Source of the DNA: Xanthomonas sacchari
GTDB taxonomy: Bacteria > Pseudomonadota > Gammaproteobacteria > Xanthomonadales > Xanthomonadaceae
DNA: 64,000 nt
Reading direction: 5' to 3'
NCBI RefSeq assembly: GCF_024266585.1
Contig: NZ_CP100647.1
Coordinates: forward strand, 561,001-625,000
Shown here: piece after piece, positions 24,882-37,964 of the stretch
Layout: each line of letters begins with the position of its first letter
How positions within the stretch are numbered: position 1 is the first letter of the stretch
The notes under the pieces: model-generated
The model's input: the letters and a program-made list of their open reading frames with translations, nothing else
Database searches by the model: none
What the model was told of the DNA's origin: nothing
Position numbers and translations under genes: made by a program

Positions 24882-25460
24882 ATGGGCAACTGCAAGCGCA
24901 ATGCGATCGTGGTGCTGTGCGTGAGTCTGGCAGCGCTGGCGGCGGGCGCATGGCTCCCGCTCGGCGGCAGCGACTACCTGCGTGGGGTGTGCATCGGCGT
25001 CGGCATCGGCGGGCTGTTCATGGCGGTGCTGCTGTGGTGGTCGCCGGGCAGTCTGGGCGACAGCGCCCCGCGGGCGCTGGCGCGGCGCTATTACCGCGAG
25101 TTCTCTCCGCCGATGGCGGCCTATGCGGTGGTGATGCTGCTCTGGCAGCGCCTGCTCGACAGCGTCGACGCGCGGTGGCTGCGTGCGGTCATCGCGCTGC
25201 TGCCGGCCGTGCTGCTGGCGCTGGTGATCCGCGCGGTGGCGCGCTTCGTGCGCGACTCCGACGAACTGCAGCGGCGCATCGAGCTGGAGTCCATCGCCAT
25301 CGCCGCGGGCCTGACCTGCGGCGGCTACATGGCCGCCGGCTTCCTGCAGGCAGCGCAGGTGATCGCGTTGCCGGCTTCGGCGGCGATGCTGTGGGTGTTC
25401 CCGGCGCTGTGCATGACCTATGGGGTGGTCAAGGTCGCGAACGCGCGCCGCTACCAATGA
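24882..25460 (+). CDS. integral membrane protein paired with XRE regulator
   Basis: 192 aa with about five to six helices: NAIVVLCVSLAALAAGAWLPL (6-26), VCIGVGIGGLFMAVLLWW (35-52), FSPPMAAYAVVMLLWQRLL (73-91), LRAVIALLPAVLLALVIRAV (98-117), and two near the C-terminus (GLTCGGYMAAGFLQAAQVIAL, AAMLWVFPALCMTYGVV). A charged segment, RDSDELQRRIELESIAIAAG, precedes the last two. This layout, with a small HTH gene overlapping the stop, is a recurring bacterial module of unknown role. The open frame extends upstream to 24798 but the ATG at 24882, which gives a normal membrane protein N-terminus, is preferred. Confidence 0.75.
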   Translation: MGNCKRNAIVVLCVSLAALAAGAWLPLGGSDYLRGVCIGVGIGGLFMAVLLWWSPGSLGDSAPRALARRYYREFSPPMAAYAVVMLLWQRLLDSVDARWLRAVIALLPAVLLALVIRAVARFVRDSDELQRRIELESIAIAAGLTCGGYMAAGFLQAAQVIALPASAAMLWVFPALCMTYGVVKVANARRYQ

Positions 25461-25657
25461 ACAGCCGGATCCGCGAGCTGCGCGAGGCGCACGGCTGGTC
25501 GCAGGGCGAACTGGGCGAGCGGCTGGGCGTGTCGCGGCAGACCATCAATGCGCTGGAGACCGGCAAGTACGATCCGAGCCTGCCGCTGGCGTTCCGTATC
25601 GCGCGGCTGTTCGCGCACAGCATCGAACAGGTGTTCCTGTTCGACGAGGCCGAGTAA
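25457..25657 (+). CDS. small XRE-family transcriptional regulator
   Basis: 66 aa, essentially one HTH domain: SRIRELREAHGWSQGELGERLGVSRQTINALETGKYDPSLPLAFRIARLF is the Cro/CI fold of the YgzD/YozG-like small regulators, with the recognition helix VSRQTINALE. The tail ends FLFDEAE. It overlaps the stop of the membrane protein gene by 4 bases (ATGA), so the two are translated together. It may bind the tandem palindromes at 24737-24809. Confidence 0.9.
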   Translation: MNSRIRELREAHGWSQGELGERLGVSRQTINALETGKYDPSLPLAFRIARLFAHSIEQVFLFDEAE

Positions 25658-25747
25658 GCGCGCACGCCGTTCCACGCCCCACCGGGCCCCGACGACGCCA
25701 TGTTCCGGCATGGCATTCTGCAAGCCATGAACTCAAGGATGCGAACC

Positions 25748-27262
25748 ATGCGACACCCCTCCCGGCCGTTCGCCATCGCGGCGGCCACCCTGCTGCTCGC
25801 CGCCTGCCAGGCGGCCCAGGCACCGGCGCCGCAGACGTCCGAGCGCAGCTACGGCGCGCTGCGCTTCCACCCGTGCACGCTGACCAATCCGGTCGCCTCC
25901 AACAACGTCGCGGCGCAGTGCACGCGTATGGCGGTGGCGGAGAATCCGGCGGCGCCGAACGGCCGCAAGATCGACCTCAACATCGCCTGGCTGCCGATCA
26001 CCGGGGAGGGCGGCAGCGACCCGGACCCGGTGTTCTTCCTGGCCGGCGGTCCCGGCCAGGCCGCCACCCAGGTCGCCAGCATCGTCGACATGGCGCTGCG
26101 CGAAACCCGCAAGCGCCGCGACGTGTTCCTGATCGACCAGCGCGGCACCGGCCAGTCCAATCCGCTGAGCTGCCTGGGGCCGGACGGCAAGGAGATGCCG
26201 CTGGCCGATCCGGCGCGTGCGCCCACCGCCGCCGAACTGGTCGACTATGCGCGGCGCTGCGCGCAGTCGCTGCAGGGCCGCGCCGATCCGCGCTACTACA
26301 CCACCACCCAGGCGATCGGCGATCTGGATGCGGTGCGCGCCGCGCTGGGCGTGGACAAGATCAACCTGATCGGCGGCTCCTACGGCACCCGCGTCGCCCA
26401 GCAGTACGCGCGCCGCTATGCGCCGCACGTGCGCAGCGTGGTCATCGACGGGGTGGCGCCGAACGATCTGGTGGTCGGCGGCGAGTTCGCCACCACCTTC
26501 GAGGATGCGATCGCGCTGCAGGCCGAGCAATGCAAGGCCGATCCGGCCTGCGCCAAGCGCTTTCCCACCGATACCCGCGCGCAGTTGCGCGCGGTGGTGG
26601 CGCGGCTGCGCCAGGCGCCGGTGGAGGTGGACTATCGCGATCCGGCCAGCGGCGAGAGCCGCCATGACCGGGTCACCGCCGATACCGTCACCAGCCTGGC
26701 GTTCTCGTTCTCCTATGCGCCGCAGACCGCATCGCTGCTGCCGCTGGTGCTGGACGAAGCCGCCAACGGCCGCTACGGGCCGCTGATGTCGCTGGCGCGG
26801 ATGATGGGCGGGCAGTTGGACGGGCAGATGAACCGCGGCATGCAGTGGTCGGTGATCTGCGCCGAGGACGCCGACCGCTATCGCGCGCCACAAACCCACG
26901 ACACGCTGCTCGGCCCGGAAGTGGCGCAGATGTTCTTCGCCGCCTGCCCGGTGTGGCCGACCGGCACCCGCCCGGCCGATTTCACCGCGCCGTTTACCTC
27001 CACCCTGCCGGTGTTGCTGACCTCCGGCCAGCTGGATCCGGTGACGCCGCCGCGCTATGCGGCGCGCGTGCTGAAGAGCCTGCCCAACGGCCGCCACCTG
27101 GTGGTGCGCGGCCAGGGCCACGGCACCATGACCCTGGGCTGCATGCCCAAGCTGCTCGGCCAGTTCTTCGAAACCGCCGATGCCAAGCACCTCGATGCCA
27201 CCTGCCTGGACGCGATGAGCGGCGTGCCGGCCTTCACTTCATTCAACGGATGGGAACCATGA
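25748..27262 (+). CDS. alpha/beta-hydrolase lipoprotein, S33-type aminopeptidase family
   Basis: 504 aa. Lipoprotein signal MRHPSRPFAIAAATLLLAAC with the cysteine at 20. The hydrolase core has the oxyanion segment FFLAGGPGQAA, DQRGTGQSNPL, the nucleophile elbow GGSYGTRVAQQ (Ser about 207), the acid in TSGQLDPVTPP (Asp about 429) and the base in GQGHGTM (His about 457), the latter two in the TAP-like C-terminal domain. Relatives are secreted prolyl/tripeptidyl aminopeptidases. The ATG at 25748 was chosen over ATGs at 25700, 25727 and 25739 for the signal peptide and an AAGGATG site 9 bases upstream. It is followed after 31 bases by the ABC exporter pair. Confidence 0.88.
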   Translation: MRHPSRPFAIAAATLLLAACQAAQAPAPQTSERSYGALRFHPCTLTNPVASNNVAAQCTRMAVAENPAAPNGRKIDLNIAWLPITGEGGSDPDPVFFLAGGPGQAATQVASIVDMALRETRKRRDVFLIDQRGTGQSNPLSCLGPDGKEMPLADPARAPTAAELVDYARRCAQSLQGRADPRYYTTTQAIGDLDAVRAALGVDKINLIGGSYGTRVAQQYARRYAPHVRSVVIDGVAPNDLVVGGEFATTFEDAIALQAEQCKADPACAKRFPTDTRAQLRAVVARLRQAPVEVDYRDPASGESRHDRVTADTVTSLAFSFSYAPQTASLLPLVLDEAANGRYGPLMSLARMMGGQLDGQMNRGMQWSVICAEDADRYRAPQTHDTLLGPEVAQMFFAACPVWPTGTRPADFTAPFTSTLPVLLTSGQLDPVTPPRYAARVLKSLPNGRHLVVRGQGHGTMTLGCMPKLLGQFFETADAKHLDATCLDAMSGVPAFTSFNGWEP

Positions 27263-27293
27263 GCTGCGCAGCGTTCGACAGGGAGGGGCAGGC

Positions 27294-28036
<743 letters not shown>

Positions 28037-28040
<4 letters not shown>

Positions 28041-29218
28041 GCCTGCTCCGTACCGTATTCACCGTGATGCGCAAGGAATTGCGCGACCTCTCGCGCGATC
28101 GCCGCACCCTGGCGTTGGCCCTGCTGCTCGGCCCGCTGCTGTACCCGGCGCTGATCCTGGGCATGGGCGCGCTGGCCGAGAGCCGCGTGCGCACCCAGAT
28201 CGACAAGCCACTGGACATTCCGGTGATCGGCCGCGAACGCGCGCCGAACCTGGTCGCCTTCCTCGCCGCGCAGGGCCTGAACGCGGTCGCGCCGCCGAAG
28301 GACCTGACCGGGGCGATCCGCAGCCAGGACGTGGACCTGGCGCTGAAGATCGACGAAGACTACGCCAACGCCTGGCACGAAGGGCGCCCGGCGCTGGTGG
28401 AGATCATCAAGGACAGTACCCGCCGCGATGCCGACATCCCGACCCAGCGGGTGCAGGCAGCGTTGAGCATGTACGGCCAGCAGGTCGGCGCCTTGCGCCT
28501 GCTGGCGCGCGGCATCGACTCGCAGGTGTCGCGGCCGCTGGACGTGGCCTTGCAGGACCTGGCCACGCCCGAGGCCAAGCGCGGCGCGTTGCTGGCGATG
28601 CTGCTGCCGGTGCTGCTGACCATCACCTCGTTCATCGGCGGCGCCTACCTTATCCTCGACGCCACCGCCGGCGAACGCGAGCGGCAATCGCTGGAGCCGC
28701 TGCTGGCCACGCCGGCCTCGCGCAGCGCCATCGTCAGCGGCAAGATCGCCGCGGCCTGCATGGTCGGCCTGGTGTCGCTGCTGCTGACCCTGCTCGCGTT
28801 CAAGCTCAGCGCGCAGGTGGCCAGCGGCATCGGCCGCCAGCTCAACGTCGGCTTCGTGGCGATGCTGCAGATGCTGTTCGTGCTGTTGCCGATGCTGTTC
28901 ATCGGCACCTCGCTGCTGACCTACCTGGCGGCGTCGGCCAAGAGCATGAAGGAGGCGCAGAGCCACATGACCTGGCTGATGCTGCTGCCGATGCTGCCCG
29001 GCTATGCGTTGATGGTGTATCCGCTGAAGACCACGCTGTGGCAGTTCGCGGTGCCGTTCCTGGCGCAGAACCAGATGCTGATGAAGATCATCCGCCGCGA
29101 GGCGATCGATCCGCAGATCTGGGCGGTGTACCTGTTGACCGGCTTCGGCCTGGCCGCGCTGTTGTGGCTGGCGGCGGTGCGCCGCTACCGGCAGGAGCAG
29201 TTGGCGATCTCCAGTTGA
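28037..29218 (+). CDS. natB: ABC exporter permease, NatB type
   Basis: 393 aa. One N-terminal helix (LALALLLGPLLYPALILGMGAL), a large periplasmic domain (about 45-185), then five to six helices (LLAMLLPVLLTITSFIGGAYLIL; ACMVGLVSLLLTLLAFKL; MLQMLFVLLPMLFIGTSLLTY; WLMLLPMLPGYALMVYPL; AVYLLTGFGLAALLWLAAV). ERERQSLEPLLATPASR is the coupling-helix motif of ABC-2 permeases. It overlaps natA by 4 bases (ATGA). Confidence 0.88.
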
Positions 29219-29224
29219 GCAGGC

Positions 29225-29253
29225 GGCAGCGCGCGGACGGTCCGCGCGCTGCC
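29225..29253 (+). terminator. strong stem-loop after natB
   Basis: A perfect 14-bp inverted repeat (GGCAGCGCGCGGAC / GTCCGCGCGCTGCC) around one central base starts 6 bases after the natB stop. There is no T-run, so it is either a rho-assisted terminator or an mRNA-stabilising hairpin. Confidence 0.6.
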
Positions 29254-29361
29254 CGGCCGTCGTGACCGAGGCGCGCGCAGGGACGGCGCGCGTGATGCAC
29301 ACTCGCTGCGTGCAGCGGACGTGTCCGTCTTGCTGCCGCTTCCTCCGCAGCGAGCCCATGC

Positions 29362-30300
29362 ATGTCCCCAGACCCACACGATGCCCGAGCAAGGACGGCT
29401 GCCGGCGCCAGGCGCCTGCTGGAACTGGGCGAGGCGTGCATCCTGCAGCCGGGCAGCCTGCGCTGGCTGAGGGCGGTGGCCTGGGCGATCGCGTTGCTGG
29501 CATTGATGGTGGTCGTGGCGACGGCGGTACCGGTGCTGTGTGCCAGGCTGTTGCCGACGGGCGCGGAGCGCGTCGCGCCGTATGCCACTGCATTGACGGC
29601 CGCCCTCTTCTACGCAGTGGCGGTCCGCCTGGGCGAGCGCCGCTGGCCAGCGGAACTCGCCTGGCGCGCGGCGCCATCGCAATTGGCCTTGGGGCTGCTG
29701 CTGGGCGCGGCGATGTTCGCGGCGGTGATGGCGCTCATGGCGGCGTTCGGCGTGTACGCGATCCGCTGGACCGGACCCGCGCCGGCGTGGGGTGCGCTCG
29801 GCAAGGCGCTGCAGGCCGGTATGGTCGAAGAGCTGATGTTGCGTGCGATCCTGTTGCGCCTGCTGTGGCGCGCGTTCGGGCCATGGCCGGCGTTCGCGCT
29901 GTCGGCGGCGCTGTTTGGCCTGGCCCATCTCGGCAATCCGAACGCGAGCGTGTTCGCCGCGCTGTGCATCGCGGTGGAGGCGGGCGTCATGCTGGGCGCC
30001 TTCTACGTGCTCACCGGCCGGCTCTGGGTCTCCATCGGTGTGCATGCGGCCTGGAACTTCACCCAGGGCTATCTGTTCGGCGCGGCGGTGTCGGGGACCG
30101 ACATGGGGCCGGCGATCGCGCGCAGCACGGCGCACGCCGGGGTGCCGGAATGGCTGAGCGGTGGCGCGTTCGGACCGGAGGCTTCGCTGCCGGGTCTGCT
30201 GGTGTGTACGGTGGTGGGCGCGATCGCGACCTGGGTGGCTTGGCGCAAGGGGCGCTTCGGCGCGTCGGTGCGCAGCGCGGGCATGACCCCGACGTCCTGA
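29362..30300 (+). CDS. CPBP family intramembrane metalloprotease
   Basis: 312 aa with about eight hydrophobic segments. The family motifs are all present: VEELMLRAILLRLLWRAFG (EE-x3-R, about residues 155-173), FGLAHLGN (about 187-194) and the closing HAAWNFTQGYLFG (about 228-240), which hold the catalytic glutamates and histidines of the Abi/CAAX-type membrane proteases. The substrate is unknown. Its stop faces the TonB-domain gene across a hairpin. Confidence 0.88.
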   Translation: MSPDPHDARARTAAGARRLLELGEACILQPGSLRWLRAVAWAIALLALMVVVATAVPVLCARLLPTGAERVAPYATALTAALFYAVAVRLGERRWPAELAWRAAPSQLALGLLLGAAMFAAVMALMAAFGVYAIRWTGPAPAWGALGKALQAGMVEELMLRAILLRLLWRAFGPWPAFALSAALFGLAHLGNPNASVFAALCIAVEAGVMLGAFYVLTGRLWVSIGVHAAWNFTQGYLFGAAVSGTDMGPAIARSTAHAGVPEWLSGGAFGPEASLPGLLVCTVVGAIATWVAWRKGRFGASVRSAGMTPTS

Positions 30301-30355
30301 CCGGTTTGATCGAAGCGTTGCGGTCGGCGCCGTGTTGCGCCTGGGCGCTGGCTGC

Positions 30356-30377
30356 GTGCCCGGCGGCTGCCGGGCAC
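30356..30377. terminator. bidirectional stem-loop between convergent genes
   Basis: GTGCCCGGC (30356-30364), loop GGCT and GCCGGGCAC (30369-30377) make a 9-bp perfect stem in the 96-base gap between the stops at 30300 and 30397. Confidence 0.6.
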
Positions 30378-30396
30378 GCGCGTGATGTTGCGCGGC

Positions 30397-31395
30397 TCAG
30401 CCGCCGGGATTGAACGCCAGCGTACGGCGGGTGGTCACCGGTGCGCCGACCGGCTCGAAGCGCCAGCGCTTGGTGGCGTTCAGCGCCTCGCGGTCGAACA
30501 CCCGCGGCGGCGTGGCGCGCAGCACGCGGGCGTTGGTGACCGCACCATCGGTGCCGACGGTGATCTCCACCAGCACCTCGCCGGCGGTGCCCGAGCGCAG
30601 CGCCTCGGGCGGATAGCGCGGGGCCGGGGTGCTGATCGGGCGCAGGGTCTGTGCCGTGGCGGCGGCCGGTGCGGCCGCGGGTGCCGCGGCAGGTGTCGGC
30701 GTCGGTTGCGCGGCGGGCGTGGCGGGGCGGGCGGCGGCCTGGCGTTCGGCTTCCTGGCGCGCGCTCTCGCGGCGCGCGGCCTCCTGCTGCGCGGCGATCT
30801 GCTGCGCCGCCTGCGCCTCGCTGGCCTGCTGCTGCGCCTGCTTCTGCTGCTCGGCCGCCAGCTTGGCCTTCTGCTCGGCGTCCTTCTTGGCCTTGTCGGT
30901 CTCGTCCTGGCTACGCTGGGCCACGGCTTGCATGCCCTTGCTGATGCCCTGCTTGAGTCGCGGCAGGGCGGGCGCCTGCGGGTCCATCTTCTCGATCAGG
31001 CCGACCAGGCGCTGGGCTTCCGGAAAATCCTCGCGGGCGATGCTCTGTTCGGCGGCGATCAGCGTGTACGGCATCAGGTCGGTCAGCGCGCTCTTGACCC
31101 CGGCGTCGTCGGGCTGCTTGTCGCGCAGCGCCAGGTAGTACTCGACCGCGTTGTTGCCGGCCGGTGCGTACATGCGGTTCTCGCGCAGCGCCTGGCTGGC
31201 CGAATCGTGCAGCTGTTCGGTGCCCATCGACTGCACCTTGGCCGAGACCGCCGGCGTTGCCGGCGCATTCGCGGCGGCCGTGGCCGGTGCGGCGGCGGGT
31301 GCGCTCTCGTCCTGCTTGGAGCAGGCCGCCAGCGCGGCCAGCAACAGGACGGGCGCGAGACGGCGCGCCTTGGCGAGTGTGGTGAGTTGCGACAT
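30397..31395 (-). CDS. lipoprotein with TonB C-terminal domain
   Basis: 332 aa. Lipobox LLLAALAAC (cysteine about residue 25, then Ser-Lys, suggesting the outer membrane). Residues 55-150 form a helical, TPR-like region (ENRMYAPAGNNAVEYYLALRDKQPDDAGVKSALTDLM). A charged coiled coil rich in A/Q/E/K/R follows (150-225), then a P/A/T linker, and finally the TonB domain: PAPRYPPEALRSGTAGEVLVEITVGTDGAVTNARVLRATPPRVFDREALNATKRWRFEP. Classical TonB has a membrane helix instead of a lipid anchor, so this is probably not the energy transducer of iron receptors but a related envelope protein. Confidence 0.88.
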   Translation of the reverse strand: MSQLTTLAKARRLAPVLLLAALAACSKQDESAPAAAPATAAANAPATPAVSAKVQSMGTEQLHDSASQALRENRMYAPAGNNAVEYYLALRDKQPDDAGVKSALTDLMPYTLIAAEQSIAREDFPEAQRLVGLIEKMDPQAPALPRLKQGISKGMQAVAQRSQDETDKAKKDAEQKAKLAAEQQKQAQQQASEAQAAQQIAAQQEAARRESARQEAERQAAARPATPAAQPTPTPAAAPAAAPAAATAQTLRPISTPAPRYPPEALRSGTAGEVLVEITVGTDGAVTNARVLRATPPRVFDREALNATKRWRFEPVGAPVTTRRTLAFNPGG

Positions 31396-31567
31396 GCGTC
31401 CCCCTGAATCCCCGATGTTGGCAATCAACGATGCGACGGCGGTGCGTTCGCGGCGGCTGCGGCCCCCATGCCGCCAGCGCACCCCATCGGCCAATCTAGC
31501 ATCCCCGGCCGCCGGGTGCGTGGCAGCCACGGCCATGCGGCAAAAAGCGTGACGCTGCGCGTGCCGG

Positions 31568-32176
31568 TCAATGCGCCGGCCGCGCCGGCGCGGACGCGGA
31601 CATGATCCGGTCGGTCCAGGCGATGCCGATCGCCGACAGGATGAAAATGCCATGGATGACGGTCTGCCACAGCACGCCGGTGGCGGTCAGCGTCGCGCAG
31701 CTCTTCAGGTCCACCGTGCCCGCGGCGCTGGCCAACTGCTCCGGCGAGCACATCGGCATGCCGCCGAGCGCGCCCACCGCGATGAAGGTCTTGAGCAGGT
31801 GGATCGAGGAGATGCCGATGATCGACAGCGCCAGCTTGACCTTGAGCACGCTGGCGTTGACGTGGCTCAGCCACTCCGGCTGGTCCGGGTGGCCTTCCAG
31901 GCCCAGCCGCGACACGAAGGTCTCGTAGCCGCCGACGATCACCATCACCAGCAGGTTGGAGATCATCACCACGTCGATCAGGCCCAGCACGATCAGCATG
32001 ATCTGCTGTTCGCCCAGGCTCGGCGCCTCGTGGATCAGGTGCCACAGTTCCTTGCCGAACAGGAACACGTACACGCCCTGGGCCACGATCAGCCCCAGGT
32101 ACAGCGGCAGCTGCAGCCAGCGCGAGGCGAAGATCAGGTTGGACAGGGGGTGCAGGCGAGGCCGCTCGGGAGTCAT
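31568..32176 (-). CDS. yqhA: YqhA/UPF0114 family membrane protein
   Basis: 202 aa with four helices: [20 protein letters not shown] (21-40), [33 protein letters not shown] (59-91), [25 protein letters not shown] (111-135) and [21 protein letters not shown] (172-192). Spacing and the [26 protein letters not shown] signature identify the family (TIGR00645). The function is not established; some relatives are linked to acid survival. It is divergent from the glutathione transferase gene. Confidence 0.92.
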   Translation of the reverse strand: MTPERPRLHPLSNLIFASRWLQLPLYLGLIVAQGVYVFLFGKELWHLIHEAPSLGEQQIMLIVLGLIDVVMISNLLVMVIVGGYETFVSRLGLEGHPDQPEWLSHVNASVLKVKLALSIIGISSIHLLKTFIAVGALGGMPMCSPEQLASAAGTVDLKSCATLTATGVLWQTVIHGIFILSAIGIAWTDRIMSASAPARPAH

Positions 32177-32289
32177 GGCGTGGTCTGGAATGCTGCGTTG
32201 CGGGAGCGGCCAGGGTACCCGGCCGGCGGTGACGCTGCCAAGCCGGAGGGCGCCGCTACACTCGAGTTCCCCTGTCCAGGACCGCCGCC

Positions 32290-35281
<2,992 letters not shown>

Positions 35282-35318
35282 GCGCCCCGTTTCGTTTTGC
35301 ACGACAAGGAGTGACGCA

Positions 35319-35900
35319 ATGTCGAGTCCGCCGCCGCTGCCCGGGACGCCCGGCCCCACCTCGGCCATGGCGTCGCCAGCGGCCAAGCGCGGCTGGTGGG
35401 CGCGGCACTGGAAATGGGCGGTGCCGCTGATCGCGCTGGTGCTCGGCGCGCTGCTGCTAGCCTCGATCGCGGTGTTCGTGCTCGGCCTCGCGCGCGTCAC
35501 CAAGGCGTCCGAGCCGTACCGGGTCGGCGTGATGGCCGCACAACACGATCCACGGGTGGCGGCCGCGCTGGGTGCGCCGATCAAGGACGGCATCATGCCC
35601 AGCGGCAGCATCAGCACCAGCGGCGCCGGCAACGGCAATGCCAGCTTGAGCGTGTCGCTGCACGGCAGCCGCGCCAACGGCACCCTGTACATCGAAGCCG
35701 AGCGTCATGCGGGCGAGTGGCACTACACCACCTTGCAGGTGCTGCCGGATGCCGGCGAGGCGATCCCGCTGCTCGATGCGCTCGGGCAGGACGCCGCCGA
35801 CGACGACGAAGAGGCGGACGGCATGGTGATCGATGCGCCGCCGATGCCCGCGGCGGACGCGGACAACGCCATGCCGGCCGAAGCCGACGCTACGCAGTAG
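35319..35900 (+). CDS. single-pass membrane protein with Coa1-like domain
   Basis: 193 aa. A P/S-rich start, one helix (AVPLIALVLGALLLASIAVFVLGLA, about 34-58), then a small domain: [61 protein letters not shown], which has the pattern of the Coa1/Tim21 family (cytochrome oxidase assembly) often annotated in xanthomonads. The last 35 residues are acidic and M/A/P-rich. An AAGGAGTGA site precedes the ATG. It is 37 bases after the peptidase gene on the same strand. Confidence 0.8.
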   Translation: MSSPPPLPGTPGPTSAMASPAAKRGWWARHWKWAVPLIALVLGALLLASIAVFVLGLARVTKASEPYRVGVMAAQHDPRVAAALGAPIKDGIMPSGSISTSGAGNGNASLSVSLHGSRANGTLYIEAERHAGEWHYTTLQVLPDAGEAIPLLDALGQDAADDDEEADGMVIDAPPMPAADADNAMPAEADATQ

Positions 35901-36153
35901 GCGGGCCGCGAACGTTCTGCCGCCCACCGCGTTGTGGAGCGTCCATGTGCGGCGTCCATGGGCGTGCACCATCGCACCGCCGAGGGTCTGACGCGATGCG
36001 CCCACGCTGCGCTACCGCACGCGCATTGCGGCGGTCGCCGCGCAGGCCCACCGGCATGCTGCACCGCCGCGTGGTGACGGCCATGACCTCCGGCAGATGG
36101 CCGATCCGCATGCGCCGCGTACGGTCCCCGCATTGTCCTGTCGGAGCTGCGCC

Positions 36154-37956
36154 ATGAAGCCACGTGTCCTCGCCATCGCCCTGACCTTGGCGTTGACGGT
36201 GCCTTCGCCGTTCCCGGCGCTGGCGGCGGCCGCGCCGACCGCCAGTGCGGCCACGCGCGCGCCGGCCTGGGTGGAGCGCAGCAATGCGTTCGCGCAGATC
36301 CTGCTGCAGGCGCAGGCGCCGTTCCAGGCCGAGGAAGTGAGCTTCTTCGGCGTGCCCGGATTCGACGACCAGGTCTCCGATCTCGGCCCGGACAACGCGC
36401 GGCGTTTCCGCGAGGCCACCGCCGCCGCGCGCCGCACGCTGCAGGAAAAGCTCCAGGTGGAGCGCGATCCGAACGTGCGCCAGGATCTGGCGATCCTGAT
36501 CCACGCCGCCGATCAGTCCATCGAGGGCAGCACGCTCGACGAGCGCCTGCTGCTGCCATGGATGGACGCGCCGCAGCACGTCTTCGGCGGGATCAACAAC
36601 CTGTTGTCCGAACAGGTCCCGGCGGCGCGCCGCGCCAAGGCGCTGGCGCGGCTGCAGCGCTACGTAGGACTGGCGCCGGGCAGCACCTCCACCCTGCTGC
36701 TGGCGCGGCAACGCTACGAAGAGAAGCGCGCCGACGGCAGCCTGCTGCAGCCGACCAGGCGCGAGGTCGAGCAGGCCTTGAGCAACGTCGACACCTACGC
36801 CAAGGGCATTCGCGCGCTGTTCGCCGAGTACAGGATCGCCGGTGCGGATGCGGCACTGGCGGCGATGGACCAGCAGTTCCGGGACTACGCCACCTGGACG
36901 CGCACGGTGGTGCTGCCGCAGGCGCGCGCGGATGCGCGCCTGCCGCCCGAGCTGTACGCGTTCCGGCTCAAGCAGGTCGGCATCGACATCGCGCCGCAGG
37001 TGCTGATGCAGCGCGCGCAGCTGGAGTTCATGGAAACCCGCGCGGCGATGCAGCAGCTGGCGCCGCTGGTGGCCGCCGCCAAGGGACTGCGCGGCGACGA
37101 TGCGCGCGACTACCGCACGGTGCTGCGCGCGCTCAAGCGCGACACCATCCCCGACGACAAGCTCGAAGCGCACTACCGCAGCGTCATCGACCGCATCGAC
37201 CCGATCATCCGCCAACAGCGCATCGTCGACGTGCCGCAACGGCCGATGCAGATGCGCCTGGGCTCGCCGGCCGAAAGCGCCGCGCAACCGGCGCCGCATT
37301 TCCGCCCGGCGCCGCTGGTCGGCAACACCGGCGAGCAGGGCACCTTCGTGCTGCCGCTGGGCAATCCCGACAGCGCCGGCAAGGGCGAGCACTACGACGA
37401 TTTCAACTTCGGCGCGGCGGCGTGGACGCTGAGCGCGCACGAGGGCCGGCCCGGCCACGAACTGCAGTTCACCGCCATGGTCGAGCGCGGCGTGTCGCTG
37501 GCGCGCAGCCTGTACGCGTTCAATTCGGTCAACGTCGAAGGCTGGGCGCTGTACGCTGAGGCCGAGATGGTGCCGTACGAACCGCTGGACGGGCAGCTGA
37601 TCGCCTTGCAGTTCCGCCTGCTGCGCGCGGCGCGCGCCATGCTCGACCCGATGCTCAATCTCGGCCTGATCGACCGCGAGCGTGCGCGCCTGGTGCTGGA
37701 GAACGAGGTCGGCCTGTCGCCGGCGATGGCGCGGCAGGAACTGGACCGCTACATGGTGCGCGCGCCCGGCCAGGCCGGCAGCTACTTCTACGGCTACAGC
37801 CGCATCCTGGAGCTGCGCATGCGCACCGAACTGGCGCTGGGGGCGAAGTTCGACCGGCTGAAATTCAATAACTTCCTGCTCGACCAAGGGCTGCTGCCCC
37901 CGGACCAGCTGGCCGCGGCGGTGGACGAGGAGTTCGTGCCTTCGCAGCGCAGGTGA
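36154..37956 (+). CDS. secreted DUF885 family metallopeptidase-like protein
   Basis: 600 aa. Signal peptide (MKPRVLAIALTLALTVPSPFPALAAA, about 26). It shows the DUF885 sequence order: FFGVPGFDDQVSDLGPDN near the N-terminus, YVGLAPGSTSTLLLARQRYEE, and near residue 430 the zinc-type motif AHEGRPGHELQF, followed by NVEGWALYAEAEM and a further glutamate region. This HE-x-x-PGH pattern is the likely metal site of the family (gluzincin-like). The natural substrate is unknown. The ATG at 36154 gives the signal peptide; the longer frame upstream does not. Confidence 0.88.
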   Translation: MKPRVLAIALTLALTVPSPFPALAAAAPTASAATRAPAWVERSNAFAQILLQAQAPFQAEEVSFFGVPGFDDQVSDLGPDNARRFREATAAARRTLQEKLQVERDPNVRQDLAILIHAADQSIEGSTLDERLLLPWMDAPQHVFGGINNLLSEQVPAARRAKALARLQRYVGLAPGSTSTLLLARQRYEEKRADGSLLQPTRREVEQALSNVDTYAKGIRALFAEYRIAGADAALAAMDQQFRDYATWTRTVVLPQARADARLPPELYAFRLKQVGIDIAPQVLMQRAQLEFMETRAAMQQLAPLVAAAKGLRGDDARDYRTVLRALKRDTIPDDKLEAHYRSVIDRIDPIIRQQRIVDVPQRPMQMRLGSPAESAAQPAPHFRPAPLVGNTGEQGTFVLPLGNPDSAGKGEHYDDFNFGAAAWTLSAHEGRPGHELQFTAMVERGVSLARSLYAFNSVNVEGWALYAEAEMVPYEPLDGQLIALQFRLLRAARAMLDPMLNLGLIDRERARLVLENEVGLSPAMARQELDRYMVRAPGQAGSYFYGYSRILELRMRTELALGAKFDRLKFNNFLLDQGLLPPDQLAAAVDEEFVPSQRR

Positions 37957-37964
37957 CCGGACGG

